A DNA stretch of 64,000 nt from a methanogenic archaeon mixed culture ISO4-G1 (GTDB lineage: Archaea > Thermoplasmatota > Thermoplasmata > Methanomassiliicoccales > Methanomethylophilaceae), in the NCBI GenBank assembly GCA_001563305.1, contig CP013703.1:434001-498000 (forward strand), written 5' to 3'. The notes beneath the pieces are model-generated. The model saw only the letters and a list, made by a program, of their open reading frames with translations. It was not told where the DNA came from and did not search any database. The translations under genes were made by a program, and so were the position numbers. The stretch's first letter is position 1, and each line of letters opens with the position of its first letter. Of this stretch, positions 27,523 through 39,600 are shown in pieces.

Positions 27523-29370
27523 ATGTCCGAGAACATCACAAACAGGTCCATTGCCGTGCTGCTCCTAGCAGTAGCTCTAGCCATGGCCATTGTCCCTGTG
27601 CAGTTCTCCGACGACATCGACGCAGATACAATAACCACAGTGAAGATCGTCGACCAGAACGGCGACGAGATTGCAACACCACTCTTCAATTCCACACTGG
27701 GCTTCGATACGGTGGACAACGAGGGTACCCCCGAGTACTCCCTCCCCGTGAAGAAGATCAGCGGGGAGGCACCGGCATTTTTGAGGATCGGTGCCTCCTC
27801 GGGTACGTTCAAGCTCACCGTAGCGGCCGAAGGCAGCTTCGGTGTCCTTGAGCAGACAGGATTCACCGTCTTCTTGCAGGACGGGACGATTCAGTACCAC
27901 GTGGTCCTTACCGCGGATGATGAGTACACTGCTTTGCTGACCGACGAGGACGGCAACGACGTGTATCTCGAACCCGGCAAGGACTACCCGCTGACCATCT
28001 ACACGGCATCACCGTATCAGAGCACAACACCGCCCGAGGCCTCCGGCAGCATCGACCTCCATTTCGGAATAGATGCGGTAGGGACCAGGACCATCACATT
28101 CTATTCCGACGGCGAGGTCCTCGACACGAGGACGTACGCGGTCGGAGATGTGCTGGGAGCATTCCCGGACGTATCCAAACCAGGATACGATCTGGACGGG
28201 TGGCTTTGCGGTACAGCATATGTCAACGAGAGGACGGTGGTCTCCGACCTCACGTCAGACACCATCACCGCGCAGTGGAGTGAGATCAAACCCGAACCCG
28301 AACCTCAGCCGATCATCCACATCGATACGGAGACGATCGAGAACGAGGACGGATCGATTACAGAAAAGGAGACTACGGAAATCATCTATCCCGACGGTAC
28401 CAGGACAGTCTAGGTCACCGATGACACCACATCGTCCGACGGAAAGGTCGAGACGGTGGAGATCGACGAGTCGACAGTCGGCCCCGACGGCAAGGAGCTC
28501 AAATGCACCTGCAGCGAGGCCATAGTACAGATGGACGACGGTACCGTCGAGATAACTTAGGATTACGACCACGACAACGAGGACGGAACGGAGAAGGACA
28601 TCCATTCCCACACCGTCTACGGCGAGGACGGAAAGATGATTTCCCTCGAACAGACAGTCATCTATAAGGATGCCGAGGGCAACACCACGGAGATCACGGC
28701 GTACGGCGACGGCGAGAGGGTATACATCCCCGTGCCGGAGAACACCGTCATGGCGGTGGATTACGCCAAGGACTCCGTCGAGGGAATGGACGCACAGGTC
28801 GTCATAATGCCCACGGAAGAGGAGGACGGAACGGTCGTCATCCCGGAGGACACGGTCCACATCATAGCGGAGTACGGTTATCTGGCATCGGTCACCGCAA
28901 GGAACGGTACGATGTCGGTCACAATCGACAACGATGTGCTGAAGAATTTGTCCGGCAACAGGGGGGATGTTGTGCTCTCGATCAAGCCCGTGACCGAGTA
29001 CAACACCACCGGCGCCCAGTGGAAGGTCATCGGAGACAACTACGCAGTCAGCGTCACGCTGTTGCAGAACGATACTCTCATCTCGGAACTGGGAGGCACC
29101 GCGGAGATCGAAGTGGAGCCCGGATACGAGGCCATGCACGTCTACTACGTTGCTGACGACGGAAATCTGGAGGAGATCCCGTGCACATACGATTCCGAGA
29201 CAGGAATCGTGGCATTCTCGGTGGTCCACTTCTCGGTATACATGGCAACGAACGGTGAATACTGGGCAGGTCCGTCGCAGATGTGGGTGATGATGCTCCC
29301 GCTGATCCCCATAACGTTCCTGGCATTGATGTTCGCAGGCATCAGGAGGGTCGAAGATGAGCAGTCGTAA
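27523..29370 (+). CDS. Secreted InlB/flg_new-type surface protein with two in-frame TAG codons and a C-terminal membrane anchor
   Basis: The reading frame runs 616 codons from ATG 27523 to TAA 29368-29370, interrupted only by TAG at 28411 and 28558. Before the first TAG are a signal peptide (IAVLLLAVALAMAIVPV) and a domain with the InlB-type motif (GTRTITFYSDGEVLDTRTY, GYDLDGWLCG). An acidic PEPEPQPIIHIDTETIE linker and DGT-type stretches follow. The same kind of 'NPDGS...DGTKT' region precedes the C-terminus of the giant protein at 3.2-16.3 kb. The two TAGs fall in this stretch, at EIIYPDGTRTV-TAG-VTDDTTSS and DDGTVEIT-TAG-DYDHDNE. Downstream are a beta domain and a transmembrane anchor (MLPLIPITFLALMFAGI) with RR after it. 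The next gene starts inside the last 14 bp. The residue at each TAG is probably pyrrolysine. Confidence 0.78.
28411..28413 (+). other. In-frame TAG number 1 (likely sense codon)
   Basis: Codon order is ACA GTC TAG GTC ACC GAT. The same frame stays open and coding-like for 957 bases after it to the TAA at 29368, except for the second TAG. There is no ATG or ribosome site between this TAG and the second TAG that would start a new protein. Confidence 0.8.
28558..28560 (+). other. In-frame TAG number 2 (likely sense codon)
   Basis: Codon order is GAG ATA ACT TAG GAT TAC GAC. It is 147 bases after the first TAG in the same frame. The next in-frame ATG is 28636, with no convincing ribosome site and no signal peptide after it, although this part clearly continues a secreted protein with a C-terminal anchor. 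Confidence 0.8.
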
Positions 29371-30537
29371 GCCCCTGATGATGCTGATGGCCACATGCGT
29401 GGCGTTCATGATGATGTTCGCCGGAGTGGGATACGCGTACACGGCGATATCCGTCAACGACGGCAACAACGCCAGCGCCAATTACGTCACTATAACGCAG
29501 GAGGGATCCGACATCGGAGCGTACACGTTCGGTGACGCCGAGATAAGGTACGACCTGATATCGACACGTTACGTGGAGACGTGGTACAGGCTGCTGGATT
29601 CCGTAGATATCCAGGTAGGCAGCGATCTGTACAAAGGGGCCCCGCCGACGAGGTCGCGACCCTGAACATAGACGCGACGGCCGCCGGCGACTACCAGATC
29701 AAGATCTGGCACCTGGTGTCGGATGCCGGTGACTGGAGGGCAGTGGTCCATTACTGGCCTGACGGACAGAACGAGGATTACGCCGTGGCCAACAATTACG
29801 TCGCGCCGGTTGCCTGCGGTGAAGATAACGCGGTCACGATCACACTGCACCTCAATGAGGGTCACAACACATACCACTTCATGGCGTACACATCCGCCGT
29901 CAACGGTGAGGCCAAGACCATGCTGCCGGTGAGCGTTCTGGTGAACGGTGCGCGCTTCGTCGTGTCGACGACTGAACAGGGAGTGACATTCCCGGCCCCG
30001 TACCCCGATCAGGAGTATGGACCCGGATTCAAGATCACGAGGACGCACCACGTGCAGTACACCGTGGAGACAAGGGACGTCCCGCAGAGTCTGACCAGCG
30101 TCTACAAGCTGAAGCCTGCCTTGACGAGCGACCTCACGGTCGGAGGGGATGTCTACAAGGTGGTCAAGTTCGGCGGAGAGCAGTCATACCAGATCATGAG
30201 GGTGGCGGAGCAGACCACAGGCTCGCACCAGACCAGCTACGACGTGTTCACATGGTACGATCCCAGCACGTTCCCGGCAATGGGCGGCTGGAAGATGATC
30301 ATGGAGTACTGGACGGACAATGACGGCGCAACGGGTGTCGGAGTCCACAAGACGTTCGTCCTGGGCGCAGGCGAGAACAATAGCAACCAGATGACATTGT
30401 ACCCCGGAACCAACGGCGAAGTGGTGTACAAGGTGAAACTCTATTTCGGAGCCATAGGGGGCAGCAGCGATACAAGGCCCCCGTTGAACGGCGCGATAAG
30501 CGACGGTACGATAATATTCAGATGCACGGTCGGATGA
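29357..30537 (+). pseudogene. TasA-like secreted protein interrupted by a single -1 frame change near 29640
   Basis: ATG 29357 has a ribosome site (GGAGGG) and overlaps the end of the previous gene. The first frame gives a signal peptide ending GVGYAYTAISVNDGNNASANYV, the pattern of the other TasA-like proteins, and runs to 29665. The continuation of the same protein is in the -1 frame: it resumes as GPADEVATLNIDATAAGD and reads to TGA 30537, ending DGTIIFRCTVG. The change falls in AAAGGGGCCCCGCCG (about 29635-29649). No canonical slippery heptamer is in frame there, so a one-base loss or a sequencing error is more likely than programmed frameshifting. Restored, the protein would be about 394 residues. 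Confidence 0.7.
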
Positions 30538-30558
30538 GGCCGGAAGGAAGGAGATAGC

Positions 30559-30669
30559 ATGCAGGAGAACGTGAGACCGGAAGACACTGGGATGAGGGCC
30601 CGTCAGGGACGGGCCTCGGTGGTCCACGGGACCGTATGCAATCAGAGTTGGAAGGTGATGGCATGGTGA
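30559..30669 (+). CDS. Possible 36-aa leader peptide coupled to the giant surface protein
   Basis: An ATG at 30559 follows AAGGAGA (30548-30554). The frame encodes 36 residues, begins MQENVRPEDTG and ends CNQSWKVMAW. Its stop codon (30667-30669) overlaps the start codon of the giant gene at 30663. The peptide is polar and not recognised. Overlap suggests translational coupling or simply a chance ORF in the intergenic leader. Confidence 0.35.
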   Translation: MQENVRPEDTGMRARQGRASVVHGTVCNQSWKVMAW

Positions 30670-33600
30670 GAGATGTAGCCATTAGCGGCGCCCACGGCGG
30701 TTTGAGAATGAAGACCATTGCGGTCATTTCGGTGATGGCATGCATGTTCGCATGCGTGGCAGTGCTGATGGAGCTCAGTGCGACCGCTCCCAACATAGAG
30801 AACGACCAGTACGTCATATATCATCCCAACGGCGCGACCCTGTCCGACGGAAGCGAGGCATCCTACATAGAGTTCGGATACTACGGTATCGCATCCACGG
30901 AATACAATCCGGAGCGCTGGTACGACGAAGTGAACGGGAAGGATATCTCCTATGTGTACAAGAAGGATCAGCAAGGGCAGGTCGTCGAGACCTCGACGGA
31001 CATAGTGAACTGGGTCGGGCCAGATGGTGTAGAAATCAACGTATGGGGTTATTCAATAACGATAACCGCACATACCATGAATGCCGGTACATACAGGATT
31101 GACTTTCCGGAAGAATTGAACTATTACCCCGGGACGATCACTGGAGCAACCAGGGATTATGCTACGGGCGGTCTGGTGTTCACAACTGCAGAAGCCAACA
31201 AAACGACTACTATCACAATGACGGATGCGAGCTTTTCGTACACCCCTAACAAGGTCTTCGGAGGATGGGGAAACGATCCAACTAACCCGTCAGTAGTCTA
31301 TCTGCCTGGTGATGTCATCCCGGATACAGTGACTGATCTATGGGCCGTATGGGTTCAGCCGGACGTGTTCGAAATGAAATCGGAGGAAATCCACTATTCA
31401 TATTGGACGAATAACAAGTATACACTACCGGTTTCCGCACCCTATGCCCTTTTGGACAGCGATGACAACGGTAAACTCGATATGGATCTTACCAATTACA
31501 AAGTCAACAGGGATGGGGAGCAAGGTAATACTGGTCTCTTGTGGAGGGATCTCGCAACCTCAGACCACGGATGGACTCCCGACATGTACAAAACCATCTA
31601 CAAGATGGATCCGAACAGGTTCACGAACAAGCATTCCACCAAGAACAACATCGGGGAGATCAAGGTGAGTCACAAAGGCGAGCTCACGGGTCTCAACGAG
31701 TACTACACCAACGACGGTGTGAATTTCACATACGGTTACACTCCCTTGGTGCATGTTACCGAGTTCACCAAGACCGGGGACATGAACATCTCTGTCGACA
31801 GACTGGGGAACAAGTACATCAAGAACAACAGCGACGATTACATGTGTATCTCCAAGATTATGTATGCGACGTCCGACAATACGAAGAAAATCGTCTATCT
31901 AACCGGTACCTATCTGTCGATTGACGAACAGAAGATAGGCAATGCGAATAGGATCGCGATTGATACCTGGAGCGGATTCGACTATAGCTCCTACTACTTC
32001 AAGGACAGTAGCGGAAATAGATACACCGCGATCTCGGACGGTACGGAATACCGCCCGACTGCCGGCGGAGCCGACTATGATCCATTGGCCGTAAAGGATT
32101 TCAGCACGGTCAAAGTGAACTACTTCTACGACAAGCTGGGTAACAAATACAACAAGATGGGCAATCTTTACACCCTGATGGCCTACGTCGCCTACACAGA
32201 TCCGCAGGATGTGAACACCATGACGCTGATCTACAAGCCCGGTGCATGTCTCTCGGACGAAGAGTACAACATGAGCAACAAGGTGCCGTTGACGAACCTG
32301 GTGGATCTAACAACATACTCATTCAAGGATTCGGGCGGTGAAGTATATACAACAGACGATGGCCTCAGATTCACCCCATCCAATGCCACGATCCACACGA
32401 TCGCCGATTATCGTTCGGAGATCCATGAGGGGAAGACATACTACTATGATGACATGGGTACCAAGTACATCCTGTCCGGAAACGACTATGTCCCGATCAC
32501 TAAGGTCGCATACGATACCTCCGGTAAGAAATATGTGCTCTACGACAGCAATTCTCAGCCGTACATGACGTATGATGAGAAAAGCGGTGCAACGTTGAAG
32601 AAGATAAACAGCCTTACAGATGCGAGCGTATACGACAATTACTTCTTCAAGAACGTCGACATCAACCTCGTCGTACCCGCGGGAACGTTCACGAAATACG
32701 AGGGGACCACCAACAACTCGGTCACTCCGACAATATTCCTCCTCAGCAAGGACGGAAATGTGGAATACAAACCGTTCAAGATGGGCGGGGATGTGATATT
32801 CGATTCATTGGGAATAACCACCTACACGCTCTCGGCAAGGCACGGGGACGGAGGGGTCGGAGGTTCATTCGTCGCGGACGGCCACAAACTCATCATGGGG
32901 AGCAACATCACCAATCCCAAGCTTGCCAGTAATAAAGATCCAAGGACCACAGGCGGTGCACCGCAGTTGATCGGAGGCAGTGCGGAGGTGAACATAACCA
33001 CTGCTGTTGTTTCAGGAAAGGAGATAGTGTACGAAGGGGATTTGTCATCCACCGTCGACCTCGGAACCTATCTGATCATACACAGTGGTATCTACCAGTG
33101 TGTCGTCGCCGGAAGTGTCAGTACAGGTTCTATACTTAATATCGGTACCAACGGCCAGAACGGCAATCTGTCCACCTATACGGTGATGAAGGGCGGATTG
33201 GTCACCGACACCTTCTGCGGAGGAAACGCGGGGACCAGCCGCGGAGGGAGCGTCTATGGTGCTAGTACCAACGACCTATCGTCCGGAGGAGTCTTCGTAT
33301 ACATCCTCGGCGGAATGATCACAGGGGACAACTACGAGGATAAGGCATCCGGATACAAACTGGACAACCCTGCCGGCGGAGACTATCTTCAGAAACTCAG
33401 ATCATCGTTCATGACGACCGAGTCCAGTGTCCTAGAGGGAGGGAACTCAAAGGGTACTAACGGCAACACTTCCAATATCTTCGGTACAGTCCACTTGTTC
33501 ATCAGCGACAGGGGAAATGTCTGGGACGCACAGGCTGCGGGAAGGACCAACTACACCACGACTCAGAATGCGTTCATGGAGATTAGCGGTATCGCGAAGG

Positions 33601-36600
33601 TCAGGCATGTGGCATGCGGTACGATCACCGATGCGGCGGAAAAGGATGCCAACACGGTCGGGGCGCTCATCGCCGACAACAGCGGCGACAACAGGGGTAC
33701 CATAGATCTGCACGTCATGGGCAATGCGATGGTCGCCAACCTCATCGGTGGCGGATATGATACCTTTGCGGAAGCTCAAGGAAGGTCCCTCATGAAGGGA
33801 CACATCCAAGTAACCGTCGAGGGCGGAACGGTCGGAAACGTTTACGGCGGAGGATACAGGGGAAGCATCGGCGACAGAGAGGACAGTTCCCAGCTGACCA
33901 TCACCGTCACCGTCAAAGGCGGAACCGTCGAGAACAATGTTTATGGGGGAGGAAGCGGAGGCCAGAACAAGATCCATCATAATGAAAACGGTTCGATAAA
34001 TGCCAACGCCGAACAGGGAAAGAACTCCACCGGAAGGTCCTACGTCTACGGGACCGTCGAGGTCAACGTCACCGGCGGTGTGGTCAAAGGTAGTGTCTAC
34101 GGTGGCGGAATGTCCGTTCCCAAGCTGTATCAGTACTGCTCATACGGTGATAACTCTTTCAAAAATGAGAGTGTCGAATGGTCCAACAATTACGTGGACA
34201 AGGATCCGTTCAACTATGTCGCATCTGTCAAAGGTCCGGTGACCGTCAACGTCACCGGTGGAGAGATCTGGCACGACGTATACGGTGCCGGAAGGGGTAT
34301 CGAGATCGCATACACCCCCGGTACAGGAACGCACAGCAGCGACGGCAATTACACATTCGCCAACGGTACGGACGAATACATAACCAACACGATCGTCAAG
34401 AGGGACGGAACGTTCTATCAGATGCCCTGGCTCACGAACGCCGACGGTTCGATCACATACAAGTTCGATACCAGCGCCAGTTTCATCAGTGCCGATGCAG
34501 AGACCAATAGGATCACATCAGGATACTATCTCGATTTCGCCAGGGTCGTGGGCCCCACCAAGGTCAACGTTACGGGCGGGTCCATCGGAGGCGACGTCTA
34601 CGGCGGAGGTGCCGTCGGAAAGGTAGTTTCGGGTAAACTGGGACCCAATAACGCCACGCCGGCGCAGACGGAGACGCTCGTCGGGAGCACCACGGTGGAT
34701 GTCTCCAACGGAACGATCGAGGGCAACGTCTTCGGAGGGGGTCTCGGAAGGGCAGGCGTATCGGTGACGGGAGCCACGTCCAAGAGCACCACCGTGGTAA
34801 CGTTGGGCGACAACTTCGTCTACATATCAGGTGCCGACACGAGCATCGGCGGTTCCGTCTACGGTGGATCGTCAGTCGGTGACGACGGATCCCAGGCCAA
34901 ATTCGAAACCGGTACGGATGACAACAAATCCGACACGCGTATCGTCATTGAGGAGGGGACCATCGGCGGTTCCGTCTACGGTGGAGGATTCATGGGCAAC
35001 GTCTGGGGTAATACCAGCATCTATGTGGGGTATGATTATGAGTATAACTCACTCACAGACAGATACACATTCGCCTATCACGACAGCGAGGAACTCAAAT
35101 ACATCAATCTCGGATCGATCTATGCCGGAGCGGACATCGGTCTGGATGATACCGCGAGCAGTGCCGAAGCTTTCAGACCCGGGGTCACACCGGTCCACGG
35201 TGACGGAAGTATCTACATCCACGGAAACAACAACAGGCCCGGAATGACGATCAGCGGAAGCATCATGGGCAGCGGGAACTCATGTATGACCGGAGGTTTC
35301 AGATCCATTTTCATAGAGGACTTCACGAACGATTCGGAGACCACCATCAAGGGGATCCACCGCGCGGATGTCCTTACAATCGAGAATTCGGTATTGGATA
35401 TCGACGTCAGGAACACCCAGACCACCGCCGAGGGCGAACCCAGCAGGAATGCGAGTATCTATCTCATCGGTAAGCAGGCCGACGACAGCACCGGGATGAC
35501 TCTCAAGGACGGTACCACCATAACCATCTACGGTCCGGTCGGAGAGGTGTCCAAGTTCGAGAGCAGGAACAGCAGGGACGCTTACACATCGGTCACCGCC
35601 CCGTCGAACAAGGTGATATTCTCCGGAGGTGCCACGTTCAACGTGAGGACCGGTACGACGTACAACCAGGTCTACGGTTACACCGAGATGGCGGTCAAGG
35701 ACAGGTCCGATTACGGAGCATATGTCCTGGGAAGCTCGAGCAGTACCGGAGGATTCGTGGTCTACAAGGACTCCATATACAAGGTGGCCGAGACATCGTA
35801 CTTCTCCACCGGTAAGTGCTGGTACATCGCGGGTATCGAGAAGAAGGTCATCAACATGACCCTGTCGGCGGATGAGGACCAGGTGGAGCACATCGTCACA
35901 TCGTCCGTGGACATCATGAAGATCCAGGATAATGCTAAGATGAAGTACACCGGAGGAACCTTTACCAAGCTTTCATCGTTCGATGCCGAGACCGATTACA
36001 CGTTCGTACAGCCCGGCGTCTACTATGAGGACCAGGTCTTACACAGGGAGTACATGGGATTCATGTTTGGATTCCAGGGTGCCGAGGACTACCATATGCT
36101 GTCCACAGGAACCGGACAGGGTGAGTATACCACCTACCAATACAACGCTACCGATTACAAGGGAATATACTATCGCGAGGGAGTGGCCAGGGGGCTCCCG
36201 CTGAACTGTACCGGATACACCAATGCGGATCAGGCCGGTTCCTACACATTGAACTTCCTGTTCTCAGGAATGCCCAGGAACCAGACCGCATACATCGGGT
36301 ACCTGACCCTGAACTTCCAGGAGACCAAGGACATCGTCTACGAGGTCCCCGACGGAAACGGCGGAATGGTCGAAATGACCCAATCCATGCTGGTCAATAC
36401 GGTCGAAGTCCGTATCGACCTGTATGTGGCAGGAAGCGGAGGTCTGAACTCGGACGACGATTTCTATGTCAACGTCAACCTCGTCAAGAGGGACGACGTT
36501 TGCAGCGGTTCGACCGATGTCCTGGTCCCGGAAGGATACATCAGGGGAGTGACCACACTGAAGTGGGTCGAGTTCAGCGGCATCTCCGACCAGACCGTGC

Positions 36601-39600
36601 TGAATGTACACATGGCGAACAATTCGGACAACACCTCCGGATGGATGGGGGTCACGCCGGCGGTCATCAGGAACTACAGCACCGGCACGACGATGGAGTC
36701 GATCCTGACTCAAGTTGATAACATAAACGATAACCTCTCAGATTACTACTTCAGGGACTCCGCGGGAAATAGATACGTCACTACCGACGGTTTGGTGTAC
36801 ACGCTTATCGGAGGCGAAGAGGAGTATGACATCAGACATCATCCCCATACGACGGTGGAGATCGACGGTACCACGTACTATGTCGACATATTCGGCAACA
36901 AGTATGCCGGAGCAGAAGATCCCACCCCCGTTTCCAGGGAGGTGTACAAGAAGGTCGGCGATGATCCTGACAAGGATAAGAAGCAGATTCTGTATTTGAA
37001 CGGAACTAAGATCTCTGCCGCAGAGCGTGTTATGACCGATGCCATGGCCGTGAACGAGGAGGTCGGAACCCTCTCGGGATCCATGGTCGCTACCATCGTG
37101 TACCAGATATCGAACAATATCTTCGAGCAGGGCTCCACGATCACACTCCACTTGGACATCCTGGACAGTGCCGGGGTACATCATCTCTCCACCATCGTCC
37201 TGACGCCCAAGATGATCAGGACATACGAGATAACGTTCTACGACGACTACGCCAACCCGGAGAATTATCGGCCGGTCGTCATAACGGTCCCCTACATGAC
37301 CAAGCTCACCGCGGAGGATTGCCCCCAGACCCTGGACAACTTCTCAGGATGGTACATCGACGAGATGTTCACCAACACGTTCAGTTTCGACAATCCGATC
37401 ACCGGTGACATGACCCTGTACGCCAGGTACACTTTCGCAGTGGTGTTCGACGAGCAGGACGGAAAGAAATCCACGCTGTATGTGGCACAGCAGCACCCCG
37501 GCGCCCTGATGAAGGAGCCGGAGGCACCCGTCCGCGAGGGTTACGTCTTCGAGGGATGGTACAAGGAGAAGAACCTGCTCCACATGTGGGATTTCGACAT
37601 GGATCCAGTTGAGGACAACATCACGCTGTACGCGAAGTGGACTGGAATCGAGTTCAAGGTCATATTCGTGTATGTTGACAAGAATGAGAACGAGCAGGTC
37701 TTCGACGGATGGGATTACGACAACAGCACGGACCACAGGCATGGTAAGATCGGTGAGGAATACGACATTCACGGTGCGGATGCCAACGAATATTATGTCA
37801 TGAAGTGGGTCGCGGGCAACGCGATCTATCCGACCGTCAAGTACGGTGCATCGTTCTCGACCCAGGATCCGACGCAGGGCGGCAAGAACATACTGACCTT
37901 CGCCGAGGAGAAGCTGAGCGAACAGCTCGGCACGAACCCGTTCATACGCTGGTTTGTGGTCGTCAGCGACCCCAACGCCCAGCAGGGATCGTTCGTGAAG
38001 ACCCAGACCGTCTACTCGGATACCATCCTCAGCAGGGATATAGTGGACTGGGAGAACAATACCGTCACGCTCTATGCGACGACCGGAAGCATATCCATCG
38101 AGCTCTACATGAAACTGAAGGACGACACCCACGATGCTACCGCCAAGATCACCCCGCCGTACAGCTACCTTGTCTATCCGATCCCGACCAACATCGGATG
38201 GAGCAGCGAGCACAGCAAGTATCTCGATGAATACGACAACATATACTACGCCGTCAAGAATTCGGTGGTGTACGATACCGAAGTCCAGGATCCAGATTAC
38301 TATCTCGATAACGACAAGTTGGTGCGCTACTATTACGACAGCGATAGCGGAACGTACTACTGTAGGGATGATGACACCAAGGAGTTCGATTACGAGATCG
38401 TGGATGGAGTGACCTACTACTACGACAAGTGGGGCAACAAGTACACCAAGTCGGGTACCGTACAGAACCCGGTCTACACCCTGGTCTCGAGGGTTGTCTA
38501 CGAGGTCTCAGGAGATGACGTGAACATCAAGAACGTAATCTACATCGATAACAACGCGTACATCTCCGATAGCGAGAGGGTGATGGAATCTAAGCTGGTC
38601 AAGGTGGAGAACCTGTCCACACTGACCTGGGCATCGTATTACTTCGTGTATGTCGACCCGGCGGATCCGACCGACACCTACAGATGCATCACATCCGACG
38701 GTCTGACCTTCACCAAGATCGGCGGAGGCGCCTCATACGTCCCCGCAAGCGATACCAACTACAGGGAGGAGGTCTACAGCGGAGTCAGGTACTACTTCGA
38801 CGCCGTCGGCAACAAGTACGTCAAGGATGCGAACGAGAACTACGTCCTCGTGTCGAGGGTGGCATATCTCGCGTCCGGCGACTATCAGAACCAGAAGCAG
38901 GTCCTCTACGTCTCCAATGACACGTACATCACGGATGACGAGAGGGTGATGGAGTCCAAGCTCGTCCACGTCGACAGTCTGGACGACCTCTCGTCCTACT
39001 ACTTCATGGATGTCTACAAGAATAGATACCAGTACGATTCGAACAGAGGCGAGATCCTGATCATGAGCGGCTACAGTGAGAACTACTACCACTTCGAATA
39101 TACCCTCAACGAGGCATCCCGTTCAGGATACAGGCTCTCCGGATGGCACAACACCAACGTCCCGGAGAACGATGCGGAGTATCCCACCTCAGGTGTCCAG
39201 AGGTTGATGAAGATCTTCATTACCAACATCGGCGGGCACACGGCCGTCACCAAAGAGGTGCTCCATCTCGATGCCAAGCCGGTCATCACCATGGACTTCA
39301 AGGGCAAACCTCAGGACACCCAGAAGTATGTATACCCCAACAATGAGACCTCCTTCCCGTGCATCGATGTACCGACGAAGGCGTACAGGATCGTGTACGA
39401 GGCCGAGTGGGAGAGGCTGACATATACCATCAGCATCACAGATCAGGCCCACGGAATAGTCGACGCGTACCTCCTGGACCAGGACAACGGTACCAGGACC
39501 TACATCGAGAACGGAACGGTCAAGGCCCACTACGGAGACAGGATTGAGCTGAGGTACACCCCGCCGGGAACGGACTATGTGTTCAGCAAGTGGCTGGTAT

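Noticed and set aside
28636-29370. Separate gene starting at ATG 28636
   Set aside because: No ribosome site or signal peptide, although the product would be the anchored half of a secreted protein; the upstream frame joins it through the TAGs.
28255-29481. 408-codon minus-strand frame opposite the amber-containing gene
   Set aside because: Antisense shadow; the plus strand has signal peptide, domains and anchor.
29635-29649. Programmed -1 frameshift in the TasA-like gene
   Set aside because: No in-frame X-XXY-YYZ heptamer at the junction; kept as broken gene or sequencing error.
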